Assembly (NCBI GenBank): GCA_022844135.1
Contig: JALHMG010000021.1
Span: 1-64,000 of the forward strand
DNA length: 64,000 nucleotides
Origin: Lysobacterales bacterium
GTDB taxonomy: Bacteria > Pseudomonadota > Gammaproteobacteria > Xanthomonadales > SZUA-5
Direction: 5' to 3'
Shown here: positions 47,047 to 55,772 of the stretch, in pieces
Layout: the number at the start of each line of letters is the position of its first letter
Position numbering within the stretch: position 1 is the stretch's first letter
Translations under genes and position numbers: made by a program
The notes under the pieces: generated by a model
What the model was told of the DNA's origin: nothing
What the model saw: only the letters and a program-made list of their open reading frames with translations
Database searches by the model: none

Positions 47047-47077
47047 TTGTTACTTCATAACTGTTATGAGGTAACAA
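47047..47077 (+). promoter_or_regulatory. Two overlapping Zur-like operators before znuD
   Basis: Positions 47048-47062 read TGTTACTTCATAACT and 47062-47076 read TGTTATGAGGTAACA; both fit TGTTA-N5-TAACA, the core of the proteobacterial Zur box, and they share base 47062. Together they form a 31-base palindrome with one mismatch. The ribosome site GAGGT (47068-47072) is inside, and the ATG starts two bases after it, so a bound repressor would block translation as well as any upstream promoter read-through. Confidence 0.8.
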
Positions 47078-47078
47078 T

Positions 47079-49091
47079 ATGCGCAGAAAGTTTCTGGCGA
47101 TCATCATCGCCCAATCGCTCGCGGCGCCAGCTTTCGCTGCTGAAGACCACAGCGAAGAACACGCCAAGGCACTCGACGCCATTGTCGTCAAGGCCACACC
47201 GCTGGGCAGCTCCTTAGGCGATCTGATCCAGCCAGCGACCGTGCTGACCGGCGCAGCGCTCGAGGAGCGAAAAGCAGCCACGCTCGGCGAAACCTTGAGC
47301 CGGGAACCGGGTGTGCATTCGAGCTACTTCGGCCCCGGCGCAAGTCGGCCGATTATTCGCGGGCAGGATGGCGCGCGTGTGCAAGTGCTCAGCGATGGCA
47401 CCTCGTCGATGGACGCCTCCACGGTCAGCGTCGATCACGCCGTAACCATCGAGCCGTTCCTCGCCGATCAGATCGAAGTGTTGCGCGGCCCGACGACGTT
47501 GCTGTACGGGCCAGGTTCGGTGGGCGGTGTGGTCAACGTGCTCGACGGCCGCATTGCTGAGCAAGCCATCGATGGTGGATTTGCAGCGCGTGCGCAACTC
47601 GGCACCGACACGGTCGCCGACAGCGTGTTCGGCATGGCGCGAATCGATGCCGGCTCGGATCGCTTCGTGTTGCACGCGGATGCGTTCTATCGCGATACCG
47701 AGGATTACGACATCCGCGGCCGGTCCGAAATCGATGCCGACGAGGATGAGCCCGAAGGTACCTTGGAGAACTCCTCGCTGGATGCCAAAGGCGGCGCGAT
47801 CGGCGCCTCGCTGATTGGCGAAAGTGGGTTCCTTGGCCTGTCGGTATCGCGTTTCGATACCAACTACGGCATACCCGGCCACGGCCACGAACATGAGGAC
47901 GAATCGCAGAACAAGGGTGGCGAGGAAGAGGTGGTTCGCCTCGACCTTGAGCAAACGCGTATCGATCTGAAGGGTGGGCTCGACAACCCGTTCTCCGGTG
48001 CCGAAAGCCTGCGTGTGCGCTTGAGCCACAACGATTATGGCCATGTGGAACTGGAAGGCGATGAAATCGGCACGGAGTTCGACAATCAGGAGCTGACCGG
48101 TCGCCTCGACATCGTTCACGGCGAGATTGCCGGCTGGCGCGGCGCGTACGGACTGAACTTCACGCGGCGCGATTTCTCTGCGCTCGGCGAGGAGGCGTTC
48201 GTTCCGCCCAGCGATACCGAACAGTTCGGCATCTTCCTCGTCGAGGGCAAAGACTATGGCCCGTGGAAGATCGAATTCGGCGCGCGCTACGACACGCAAT
48301 CTATCGATATCGATGGCGCCAGCGCCGATCACTCCGGCTTCAGCGCCTCGGTTGGCGCGGCGTTTGCCGTCTCCGATGCGGTAACGCTGAACGCGAGCCT
48401 GGATCGCGCCGTGCGCCTGCCGACCAGCGAAGAGCTGTTCTCCGATGGGCCGCACATCGCCACCGGCAGCTTCGAAGTCGGCGATGCCGATCTCGATGAG
48501 GAGGTCGCCAATCAGCTGGACGTCGGATTGAAGTACCGCAGCGAGCGCTTCAACGGCAGCGTATCGGCGTTTTACGCACGCTTCGACGATTTCATCTACC
48601 TGAGCGAGACCGGCGAGGAGGAGGACGAGCTGCCGGTGCGCCAGTGGAGCCAGAACGATGCGCGCTTTACCGGCTTTGAGGCCGAGGGCGTGATCCACCT
48701 GAGCGAATCGGACAGCGGCCATTTCGATATCCGCGGCTTTGCCGATACCGTGCGCGCACGCCTGACCGATGGCGACGACTTGCCGCGCATCCCGCAAACG
48801 CGCATCGGCGCCGAGTTGAAATGGCACCTCGGGCCGTGGCGCGCCAGTGCCGGTCCGGTGCACTATTTCGATCAGGATCGTGTCGCCGAATTCGAGACCG
48901 AGACCGACGCCTTCACGCTGTGGAATGCCGCCGTCAGCTACCGCATCGATGCCGATGCCGCGAGTTTCGATCTGTATTTGAAGGGCGACAATCTCGCCGA
49001 CGAGGACGCGCGCTTGCACACCTCCTTCCTCAAAGACCGTGCACCGCTGCCGGGCCGCAACTTTACGGCCGGCGTGCGGATGGTGTTCTAA
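47079..49091 (+). CDS. znuD: ZnuD-type TonB-dependent zinc receptor
   Basis: A 670-residue outer-membrane receptor: signal peptide MRRKFLAIIIAQSLAAPAFA, a His/Glu-rich mature start (EDHSEEHAKALDAIVV, TonB box region), plug (ETLSREPGVHSSYFGPGASRP, VLRGPTTLLYGPGSVGGVVNVLDGRI) and a barrel ending GRNFTAGVRMVF with a terminal Phe. A loop near 267-275 reads GHGHEHEDE, a metal-binding cluster seen in ZnuD-like zinc receptors. Zur-like sites overlap the start, strongly supporting zinc repression. It stands alone, with no periplasmic partner adjacent. Confidence 0.93.
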   Translation: MRRKFLAIIIAQSLAAPAFAAEDHSEEHAKALDAIVVKATPLGSSLGDLIQPATVLTGAALEERKAATLGETLSREPGVHSSYFGPGASRPIIRGQDGARVQVLSDGTSSMDASTVSVDHAVTIEPFLADQIEVLRGPTTLLYGPGSVGGVVNVLDGRIAEQAIDGGFAARAQLGTDTVADSVFGMARIDAGSDRFVLHADAFYRDTEDYDIRGRSEIDADEDEPEGTLENSSLDAKGGAIGASLIGESGFLGLSVSRFDTNYGIPGHGHEHEDESQNKGGEEEVVRLDLEQTRIDLKGGLDNPFSGAESLRVRLSHNDYGHVELEGDEIGTEFDNQELTGRLDIVHGEIAGWRGAYGLNFTRRDFSALGEEAFVPPSDTEQFGIFLVEGKDYGPWKIEFGARYDTQSIDIDGASADHSGFSASVGAAFAVSDAVTLNASLDRAVRLPTSEELFSDGPHIATGSFEVGDADLDEEVANQLDVGLKYRSERFNGSVSAFYARFDDFIYLSETGEEEDELPVRQWSQNDARFTGFEAEGVIHLSESDSGHFDIRGFADTVRARLTDGDDLPRIPQTRIGAELKWHLGPWRASAGPVHYFDQDRVAEFETETDAFTLWNAAVSYRIDADAASFDLYLKGDNLADEDARLHTSFLKDRAPLPGRNFTAGVRMVF

Positions 49092-49180
49092 CCGGCAGCA
49101 AGGAGTTCGCAGCCGTCGTTCCCGCAAAGCGGGCGTTGCTATGTCCGTTGTCAAATGGCGATGCGCTCGAAACGAAGTAT

Positions 49181-50075
49181 CCGGTCGGCGGCGCGAATGT
49201 TTCGTGCCAACGTGATGCGAATGATTCGTGCGCCCCGTTGGGGCGCGGCGTGATTGTGGGCGTCGGTACCAGGGTTCCACCCTGTTCCAGGGTTTCACCC
49301 TGTTCCAGGGTTTCACCCTTCGCTATCACCGTCGGCCCCGTTGGGGCCGTGCCCGCCCAGATTGTAGGCGCCCCATCGCGCCCACGATTTCCCATGCCAA
49401 GGGCATGGACGTTGATTGGGGGAATTCCGTGCGCCTCGATACGAATCCGATTTCCCATGCCAACGGCATGGACGTTGATTGGGGGAATTCCGTGCGCCTC
49501 GATACGAATCCGATTTCCCATGCCAACGGCATGGACGTTGATAGCGAAGGGTGGAGCGAGGAACGAGCGCAACCCTGGTAACCGGCCAGAAAAATGAAAA
49601 CCGCCCCAACGGGGCGGACGGCGGCATTGTGCGGTCGTTGTATCCCCGCCCGCCGGTCGGCCGCGCGGATGTTTCGTGCCAACGTGATGCGAATGATTCG
49701 TGCGCCCCGTTGGGGCGCAGCGTGATTGGGGTCGTCGGTACCAGGGTTCCACCCTGTTCCAGGGTTTCACCCTTCGCTATCACCGTCGGCCCCGTTGGGG
49801 CCGTGGTCGACCGGAACGTTGGCTCCCCGTCGCACCCGAGTTTCTCCATGCCAACATGGACGTTGATTGGGGGAATTCCGCGCATCTCGACACGCACCCG
49901 ATTTGCCATGCCAAAGGCATGGACGGTGATTGGGGGAATTCCTTGCGCTTCGACACGCACCCGATTTGCCATGCCAACGGCATGGACGGTGATAGCGAAG
50001 GGTGGAGCGAGGAACGAGCGCAACCCTGGTAACCGGCCAGAAAATGAAAACCGCCCCAACGGGGCGGACGGCGGC
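49181..50075. repeat. Duplicated intergenic block with 63-bp repeats
   Basis: Two copies of a block of about 420-445 bases with a 472-base period (starting 49181 and 49653). Each contains 63-base units (near 49386, 49449, 49512 and again near 49847-49985) with a CCATGCC-AAC-GGCATGG hairpin and GTTGATTGGGGGAATTCC (GTGATTGGGGGAATTCC in parts of copy 2), tandem CACCCTGTTCCAGGGTTT units, and hairpins with CCCCGTTGGGG or CCCCAACGGGG cores at both ends. Sixty-three bases is a whole number of codons, so frames stay open on both strands, but there is no ribosome site or domain and I do not call a gene. Confidence 0.85.
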
Positions 50076-50093
50076 TTGCCTCGAACAAACCCC

Positions 50094-50843
50094 TCAAGCC
50101 ATCGCCTCACGCTTCAGGCGCGCCGATTCTTCGCTGCCCAGGTAGGCCTCGACGCCGCGGCGCATCCCGTAAATCACGGGCGTCAGCGCCACCGCCATGC
50201 TCGCCTTGTAGAGGTAGTTCACCGTACCGACCGCCAGGAACAAGCTCCAGCTCCATTGCTGCGGGCCGAGCACAAAAGCGATGTACAGGACTACAAAAGT
50301 GTCGACGAACTGCGAGACCAGGGTCGAGCCGGTGGCGCGCAGCCAGACCTTGCCCTCGCCGGTGCGTTTGCGGATTGCGTGGAAGATGCGCACATCGATC
50401 AGCTGCGCCACCAGAAACGCGGTAATCGACCCGCCTATCGACCACATGCCCTGACCGAAAATCGCCGCGAAGGCCTTCTGCATATCCGGCACGCCTTGCT
50501 CGGCGCCAACGCCCACCCACCATCCGGCCGGCGCCAGGCCAATGGCGAAATAGGCGAACATGAAGGCGTACAGGATCAGAGCCACGGCCAGCCAGGATAT
50601 GAAGCGCACGCCGCGCTGACCGAAGTACTCGTTGATAAGGTCGGTCAACACAAACACGATCGGCCATAACATCACGCCCGCCGTGAAGTTCAGCGAGCCC
50701 TGCTGACCGAACAGATTCCAGTTGAACGGCGACAAGCCCAGCGTGTCCTCAAGCGCAAAAATCTTGACGCCGACGAATTCGGCAATCAGCGCGTTGGTGA
50801 TGAAGATCGCAGTGAGGACGAGGAACAGCTTTTGTGCGCGCAT
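50094..50843 (-). CDS. yhhQ: Queuosine precursor transporter (YhhQ/VUT family)
   Basis: A 249-residue membrane protein with about six helices, of the VUT/YhhQ family that imports 7-cyano-7-deazaguanine (preQ0) or preQ1 for tRNA queuosine modification. Family cues: ITNALIAEFVGVKIFAL, MLWPIVFVLTDLINEYFGQRGVRF and AQLIDVRIFHAIRKRTG with WLRATGSTLVSQFVDT. ATG 50843 with AGGAAC upstream is the start; the frame is open further but outside homology. It is the last gene of a minus-strand series (thioesterase, MltD, AAA ATPase). No preQ1 riboswitch motif was found in the 106-base leader. Confidence 0.9.
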   Translation of the reverse strand: MRAQKLFLVLTAIFITNALIAEFVGVKIFALEDTLGLSPFNWNLFGQQGSLNFTAGVMLWPIVFVLTDLINEYFGQRGVRFISWLAVALILYAFMFAYFAIGLAPAGWWVGVGAEQGVPDMQKAFAAIFGQGMWSIGGSITAFLVAQLIDVRIFHAIRKRTGEGKVWLRATGSTLVSQFVDTFVVLYIAFVLGPQQWSWSLFLAVGTVNYLYKASMAVALTPVIYGMRRGVEAYLGSEESARLKREAMA

Positions 50844-50846
50844 GAG

Positions 50847-50947
50847 TGTGTTCCTGGTCCTTGGTTGTTCTTGGACTAACGTTGCGCATTGAAAACATCG
50901 GCCCCCGACCGCTGGCCAAAAAAACCAGCAACCAGCAACCAAGAACC
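50847..50947. repeat. Short dispersed repeat in yhhQ leader
   Basis: The words ACCAGCAACCAGCAACC (50924-50940) followed by AAGAACC, and GGTTGTTCTTGG (50860-50871), form an inverted pair around CCAAGAAC/GTTCTTGG. This looks like a common intergenic repeat rather than a gene signal. Confidence 0.4.
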
Positions 50948-50949
50948 GG

Positions 50950-52419
50950 CTAATCCGCAGGCACCGTGCGCTCGGCGGCCCATGCGCGCAAGGATGCCAC
51001 CTTCTCGGCCATCACCACCGATAGCGGCCGCGTCTGGCGGATTTCATCGAGCAAGTGGCGCTGATCCAGCGCCGAGTTCTCACCGTGCGCGGCGTACAGG
51101 GAGGCAACGATGGCCTGCTCGATCTCGGCGCCAGAAAAACCATCGCTGGCCAGCGCAAGCGCTGCAAGATCGAAGTTTTCGACGCCAAGACTGCGTCGCT
51201 GCAAGTGCACGCGCAGCAGCTCTTCGCGCACCTCGAAACTGGGCAAATCGACGAAGAAGATCTCGTCGAAGCGACCCTTGCGTAGCAACTCCGGCGGCAA
51301 CTGATCGATGGCATTGGCGGTGGCGACGAGGAAAATCTTCGCCTTACGCTCGCTCATCCAGGTCAGGAAGTAGCCAAGGATGCGACGCGAGACCCCATCG
51401 TCGCTGCTGGAGGTCGCAAAGGCCTTCTCGATCTCGTCGATCCACAGCACGCACGGCGCCATCAGTTCGGCTTGGCTCAAACTCTGGCGCAGATTTTTCT
51501 CGGTTTCGCCGTGGTACTTGTTGTAGATGCTGCCCATATCCAGGCGCAGCAGCGGCACCTGAAAACCGCCCGCTGTAGCTTTCGCCGCCAGGCTCTTGCC
51601 GGTGCCCTGAACGCCCAGCATCAGGATGCCTTTGGGCGGATCGAGCTGCGCCGGCGCCGATCCTAAGAACACCGCGCGGCGCTGTTCGATCCAGCGCTTC
51701 AGGCGGCGCAGCCCGGCGACGTCGTTAAAGCCGACCGGCTCGTATTCGAAGCTGAGCACGCCGGATTTGTTCAACAGATCGAATTTTGCCTTGGCCACCG
51801 CCGGCAAATCGGCGTCGGTAATCATGCCGTCGGTGGCGATGATGCGCCGCGCGATGCGGCGCGCATCGGACGCGCCCAGGCCTTTCAAGTTGCGCACCAC
51901 GGCCTTGAGCGCGCTGGCATGCACCTGCACGCGCTTGCCGGCGTTTTCGCGCGAGTATTGGCTCGCCTCTTCGCGCACGATGCGGTCCAGCTCCTGCTCG
52001 TTGGGCAACTCCAGTTTGAAGTTCACGGCCAGCGACTCGAGATCTTTCGGGATCTCCAACTGCGCGCCAACCAGCGCCACCGTGTGCGCCGACGAGCCAT
52101 GGCGCAGCGCAATCTCGCGCATTTGCCGCAGCGTCACCACGTACTTCAAAAAAGGCGTGTAGTCGAGCAGCAGGAACACGCTCTTTTGCTGCGTCTGCGT
52201 GATCGTATCGAGCACCTCGGACGAACTCATCGGTCGCGCCGGGGCGTCCATATCCAGACGGCGAAGACCGGTGGTGATGCTCCACACGTAAAGCGGCTTC
52301 AAGCTTTGCTGCAAAGCGCGCTGGAAGGCGGCAATCGCCTCCATCTCTTCCTGGGTTTCCAGCGCCAGTAACGGGGTTTCAGCGCGCAATAGCGCGGCGA
52401 GATCTTGATGTTCGTTCAT
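50950..52419 (-). CDS. Ycf46-like AAA+ ATPase
   Basis: A 489-residue AAA+ protein. An N-terminal domain of about 230 residues (ALLRAETPLLALETQEEMEAIAAF) precedes an FtsH/Cdc48-like ATPase: Walker A GVQGTGKS, Walker B VLWIDEIEKAF, sensor region VATANAIDQLPPELLRKGRFDEIF (arginine finger) and a C-terminal lid. The fold order matches Ycf46-type proteins, whose role is poorly known, with links to carbon sensing and photosynthesis in cyanobacteria. There is no membrane segment or protease domain. MltD lies 34 bases upstream, yhhQ 106 bases downstream. ATG 52419 is preferred to an earlier ATG four codons up. Confidence 0.87.
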   Translation of the reverse strand: MNEHQDLAALLRAETPLLALETQEEMEAIAAFQRALQQSLKPLYVWSITTGLRRLDMDAPARPMSSSEVLDTITQTQQKSVFLLLDYTPFLKYVVTLRQMREIALRHGSSAHTVALVGAQLEIPKDLESLAVNFKLELPNEQELDRIVREEASQYSRENAGKRVQVHASALKAVVRNLKGLGASDARRIARRIIATDGMITDADLPAVAKAKFDLLNKSGVLSFEYEPVGFNDVAGLRRLKRWIEQRRAVFLGSAPAQLDPPKGILMLGVQGTGKSLAAKATAGGFQVPLLRLDMGSIYNKYHGETEKNLRQSLSQAELMAPCVLWIDEIEKAFATSSSDDGVSRRILGYFLTWMSERKAKIFLVATANAIDQLPPELLRKGRFDEIFFVDLPSFEVREELLRVHLQRRSLGVENFDLAALALASDGFSGAEIEQAIVASLYAAHGENSALDQRHLLDEIRQTRPLSVVMAEKVASLRAWAAERTVPAD

Positions 52420-52453
52420 GGCAGCCAGCATAACTGCCCGTGCTGCAGCTTTG

Positions 52454-53986
52454 TCATGTGCAGGTAGGCAAGCGTAACTTCTGGCCTACCTTGAGTGCGT
52501 ATCGCGGCGCGCGAAGGCCATTCAGGCGCCCCAGTTCTGCCACCGTCGTGCATCGCGCGCGCCGTGCGATGGCGTGCAAGGTATCGCCGCGGCGCACCGT
52601 GTACGACATGGCAACCGGCCCGGTCGGGTTCTTGGCGTCCTGCAGTGCGGCGATGCGCGCCATCAATGCGGCATCCGCGCACTGCGATCCGACCGCACTG
52701 GCAGCCGGCACGCGGACCTGCGTGCCGGCAGGCAATCGCAACTCCGGCTTGATGCGTGGATTGGCGTTGCGCAAGGTGCGAAACCAGCCGTCGATGCGCT
52801 CACCCTGACCCAGGCAAATCGCCAATTCTGCCAACGATAAACTGCTCGGCAGCGCGTAGGTTTGCAGGGTTGGTGTCAGCGTCGGAAAACGCAAACCATA
52901 ACGCTCGGGGTAGAGAAACAAATACGCCGCAGCGAGGACCTTGGGCACGTAATCGCGCGTTTCCGCCGGCAGCGCGAAGTAGATCGCGTCGGACCAGAAG
53001 CTCTTGCCCGGATGGCGCTTGACCAGTCGACCAACGCGGCCTTCGCCGCCGTTGTAGGCGGCCAGCGTCAGTTCCAGGTTTTGCCCCAAGCGCCCGAGTT
53101 GCTCGCGAAGATAGGCAACGTTGGCCTGGGTCACACGCGTGGGATCGAGGCGCTCATCGAAATCGCTGCCGCCCAGACCGAAGCGCCGCGCCGTGGCCGG
53201 CATGAACTGCAGCGGCCCAGCCGCGCCAGCGCGCGAGTAGGCATGCACACGGCCGGCCGATTCCTTGGCCAAAATGCCGAAGAGCAAAGCCTCCGGCAAT
53301 CCGGCCTGCTCGTACACCGGCCACATATCGCCGCGCAGGTACTGGTAATTGATCCAGGATTCAATGAGCTGCGGGCGCATCCACGTCAGCCAATCTTCGA
53401 GCGCCGCCCGCACCGGCTCGTTGAGCACGATCAGCTCGCCAAGCGGTTTGCCGGCGAGCATCGGAACCGCTGGCGCCTCGCCCGTGGGTGCCGGTAACGC
53501 AGGCGCCTCATCGACGGGCGGAGCATCCTCGGGTTCTTCGGAAAATCCCGCAGCAACGCCCTGCAGCCGCACCAGCACACTCAACGCCTGCACGAAGCGC
53601 TGCGACTCGCATCCGGGCGCTTCCGCGCACTCCAGCGCAGCGCGTTCGATGTCTCTGAGCGCCGCATCCATGGCCTGGCTGCCCTCGCGCGGACTGCCCG
53701 CGCGAATCAGTTCCAGCCCTGCCTGGAATGCCGCAGTGGATTCGCCAATCGTTGCGTACAGCGGCTCGTAGGATGGAGTCGCCACCACCGGCTCGACGCG
53801 CGGCGCCGGTGCGCTGGCGCATCCCGCCAGCAGCGCGACCGCCAGCAGCCAAAGCCAATGGGTTGGGCGCCAATCATCCGATCCCCTTCGCTTGGCGGCA
53901 TGGGCAACGGTTAGCGCCGGGCCCTCGCTGCGTGGCCCTCGCTCATGCCGCCAACCGCGAACTCGCGCCACTTCAATGAAGCGCAT
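52454..53986 (-). CDS. mltD: MltD-like membrane-bound lytic transglycosylase
   Basis: A 510-residue lipoprotein that cleaves peptidoglycan. Lipobox LLAVALLAGCASA gives an outer-membrane anchor cysteine. The catalytic SLT domain reads LFGILAKESAGRVHAYSRAGAAGPLQFMPATARRFGL (catalytic Glu in AKES) and LAAYNGGEGRVGR. A C-terminal LysM module starts YTVRRGDTLHAIARRARCTTVAELGRLNGL. The start is uncertain: ATG 53986 gives about 43 residues before the lipoprotein helix, more than usual, but no better start codon lies in frame closer to it. It overlaps the thioesterase end by 14 bases. Confidence 0.88.
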   Translation of the reverse strand: MRFIEVARVRGWRHERGPRSEGPALTVAHAAKRRGSDDWRPTHWLWLLAVALLAGCASAPAPRVEPVVATPSYEPLYATIGESTAAFQAGLELIRAGSPREGSQAMDAALRDIERAALECAEAPGCESQRFVQALSVLVRLQGVAAGFSEEPEDAPPVDEAPALPAPTGEAPAVPMLAGKPLGELIVLNEPVRAALEDWLTWMRPQLIESWINYQYLRGDMWPVYEQAGLPEALLFGILAKESAGRVHAYSRAGAAGPLQFMPATARRFGLGGSDFDERLDPTRVTQANVAYLREQLGRLGQNLELTLAAYNGGEGRVGRLVKRHPGKSFWSDAIYFALPAETRDYVPKVLAAAYLFLYPERYGLRFPTLTPTLQTYALPSSLSLAELAICLGQGERIDGWFRTLRNANPRIKPELRLPAGTQVRVPAASAVGSQCADAALMARIAALQDAKNPTGPVAMSYTVRRGDTLHAIARRARCTTVAELGRLNGLRAPRYALKVGQKLRLPTCT

Positions 53987-54398
53987 TGTCGATCACTTTC
54001 CAGATGCCGCTGGCGAACGCGATCTGCCGATCCGCATCGAAGATTTCGCCGGCCGCGAAGATGATCGAACGCGTGCGGCGCAGCACTTGCGCTTCGGCGT
54101 ACAACCAGCGCCCCGGAAATGTCGCTGCGAGAAACTGGCAGTTCAACTCGATGGTCGCGAACTGCGTCTCATGCCCGATCTCATCGCCGATCGCCCGGTA
54201 CAAGGCGAAGTCCGCAAAGCTTGTGATGACCCCGCCATGCACCACGCCTTCTGGGTTCAGATGCTTAGGCTCAAGCTGCACCGCCCGGCGCATGCCATGC
54301 GGCAGTTCGATCTCGTAGAACGGCCCGATGTGCGAAGAAAACCCGCGCTGCTGCGGCGCCAGTTTGAGCCGCGGCAGCTGAGGAGGACGTTCGGACAT
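53973..54398 (-). CDS. PaaI/DUF4442-like hotdog thioesterase
   Basis: A 141-residue hotdog-fold protein of the PaaI/YbdB type that hydrolyses acyl-CoA thioesters. The core LNPEGVVHGGVITSFADFALYRAIGDE carries the family HGG and catalytic acidic residue, followed by ATIELNCQFLAATFPGRWLYAEAQVLRRTRSIIFAAGEIFD. The acyl group is unknown. Start ATG 54398. MltD follows with overlap, so the two are probably one transcript. Confidence 0.87.
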   Translation of the reverse strand: MSERPPQLPRLKLAPQQRGFSSHIGPFYEIELPHGMRRAVQLEPKHLNPEGVVHGGVITSFADFALYRAIGDEIGHETQFATIELNCQFLAATFPGRWLYAEAQVLRRTRSIIFAAGEIFDADRQIAFASGIWKVIDNALH

Positions 54399-54561
54399 AG
54401 GACCGCTTTGTTGGGAGCGAATGGCTCGCAGTCTATCAGGGCAATTCGATGGTCAGCGGCCGGCACATAAGCCTCGGCGCCGGTCCCGCTGTCGTCGTCC
54501 GTCGACAGCGTTGCTACGCCACCCCGCCGCGTCCCCGCCGGTCCCGTTTCGGTGCTCCCGG

Positions 54562-54589
54562 TTGACATACTTGGGTGCTAAGCTGATCT
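54562..54589 (+). promoter_or_regulatory. Candidate sigma-70 promoter for the GH18-like gene
   Basis: A perfect -35 box TTGACA (54562-54567) is followed 16 bases later by TGATCT (54584-54589), a weak -10. The ribosome site AGGAGG then sits before ATG 54618. The -35 match is the only strong part. Confidence 0.45.
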
Positions 54590-54617
54590 CACGCCAGCTA
54601 AGCAGGAGGAAGCGGTC

Positions 54618-55484
54618 ATGTCCACGCGTATCGCAATTTACATCGGCAACGAGCTTTATCCAGGCGGCGGTTCCGATCCGGCCGCTACGATCAAAATGCT
54701 GCAAGCGAGCCCACTCACCAGTCCCATTCTCAGTCTGTTGAACTTGAGCGCCAAAGACACATCTCAGTTGGTCTACAACAACACCCCCAATGCGGTGTAT
54801 GACACCTCAGGCAACTACATCGGCGATAGCACCTGGCCGGGCATCCTCGCGACACTGCGGGGCGGCAACATCGTCGAGGCCTACTTGTCGTTCTCCACCA
54901 ACGGCACTCAGTTCATGGGCCAGCTGATCGCCAGCAATCCCACCGCCGCGCAGAACATTCTCAGCCATATCAAAAACACGCTCGGATTCGACGGCATCGA
55001 TATCGACGACGAGAGCGGCGATTTCTCCGCCGGCTCGCCGCTGTACGCGTTGACCGACGCCGCCATCGCCGTGGGCCTCAAACTCACGGCAGCACCGTTT
55101 TTCAGCCCGTCCAGCTGGGGCGACTGGATTGCGCACGTGCAAAGCAAAGGCGGCACCGTCGCCTGGCTCAATCTGCAGTGTTATGCCGGCGGCAAAACCA
55201 ACAATCCCGGCGATTGGTTAGGAATGGGCAACCCTGCAGTGCCGATCGTGGCCGGCACCTGCAGCAACTGCAAGAACCCGCAAACCACCTGTTCCACCAC
55301 CAGCGTGCAAGCGCTCTACACCTTGTGGACCAGCGGCAAAGGCAGCGTTTCCAGCGATTGCTGGACCGGCACGCCCAACACCCAACCCCAAGCCATCGGC
55401 GGCGGTTTCTTCTGGACCTTCGGCAGCATCTCAAGCAATTTCACCGGTTACATGACGGCCATGCAAACCGGGTTAAATGCCTGA
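54618..55484 (+). CDS. GH18-like glycosidase without signal peptide
   Basis: A 288-residue protein with the GH18 chitinase signature DGIDIDDE at 125-132 (Asp125, Asp128, Asp130 and the acid/base Glu132), and a TIM-barrel-like pattern: RIAIYIGNELY, VEAYLSFSTNGTQ, LTAAPFFSPSSWGDW, VAWLNLQCYAGG and GGGFFWTFGS. GH18 enzymes cleave chitin or related beta-1,4-GlcNAc chains, but peptidoglycan- or mannan-cleaving and inactive members exist. There is no signal peptide or membrane helix, odd for a polysaccharide enzyme. AGGAGG precedes ATG 54618. It is next to, but transcribed away from, the thioesterase. Confidence 0.85.
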   Translation: MSTRIAIYIGNELYPGGGSDPAATIKMLQASPLTSPILSLLNLSAKDTSQLVYNNTPNAVYDTSGNYIGDSTWPGILATLRGGNIVEAYLSFSTNGTQFMGQLIASNPTAAQNILSHIKNTLGFDGIDIDDESGDFSAGSPLYALTDAAIAVGLKLTAAPFFSPSSWGDWIAHVQSKGGTVAWLNLQCYAGGKTNNPGDWLGMGNPAVPIVAGTCSNCKNPQTTCSTTSVQALYTLWTSGKGSVSSDCWTGTPNTQPQAIGGGFFWTFGSISSNFTGYMTAMQTGLNA

Positions 55485-55549
55485 GCCGCGCACGAGCGCA
55501 TCGTCGACGTTTTGCCCAACCTCGCAGACGCCACAAAGCCAGGCGCACG

Positions 55550-55630
55550 AGGCGAGACATGCAATAGCCCAGGGCGCAGCCCTGGGTTGCGTTCCCATCA
55601 AAAAAAGCGAGCCCTGAAGGGGCGGCAAGA
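55550..55630. repeat. Dispersed palindromic repeat
   Basis: CCCAGGGC-GCA-GCCCTGGG (55568-55586) is an 8-base perfect hairpin with flanks AATAGC and TTGCGTTCCCATC then AAAAAAAGCGAGCCCTGAAGGGG. On the minus strand it reads GTQPRAAPWAIA, a pattern widely seen in bacterial interspersed repeats. It could also end transcription of the GH18-like gene. Confidence 0.55.
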
Positions 55631-55772
55631 GCGATGCCTTCGCCGATATCCAGCCCGCCATCGCGCAACGCACGCCCGTCAGTCAACACCGCATCGATGC
55701 CATCGCGCGCTGGTCCAGCCCATGCGTTCCGGCTAAAGTGTAACCACATGTTGCTGATAGGGGGCAGCAGGG

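Noticed and set aside
49181-50075. CRISPR array
   Set aside because: The 63-bp units are near-identical along their whole length with no variable spacers, and there are no cas genes.
49063-50110. Repeat-rich minus-strand proteins of 235-265 residues
   Set aside because: They are translations of the 63-bp repeats, which are open in several frames; no signal peptide or start signal supports them.
50844-50949. preQ1 riboswitch before yhhQ
   Set aside because: The short leader lacks the A-rich tail and H-type pseudoknot pattern; it contains dispersed repeats instead.
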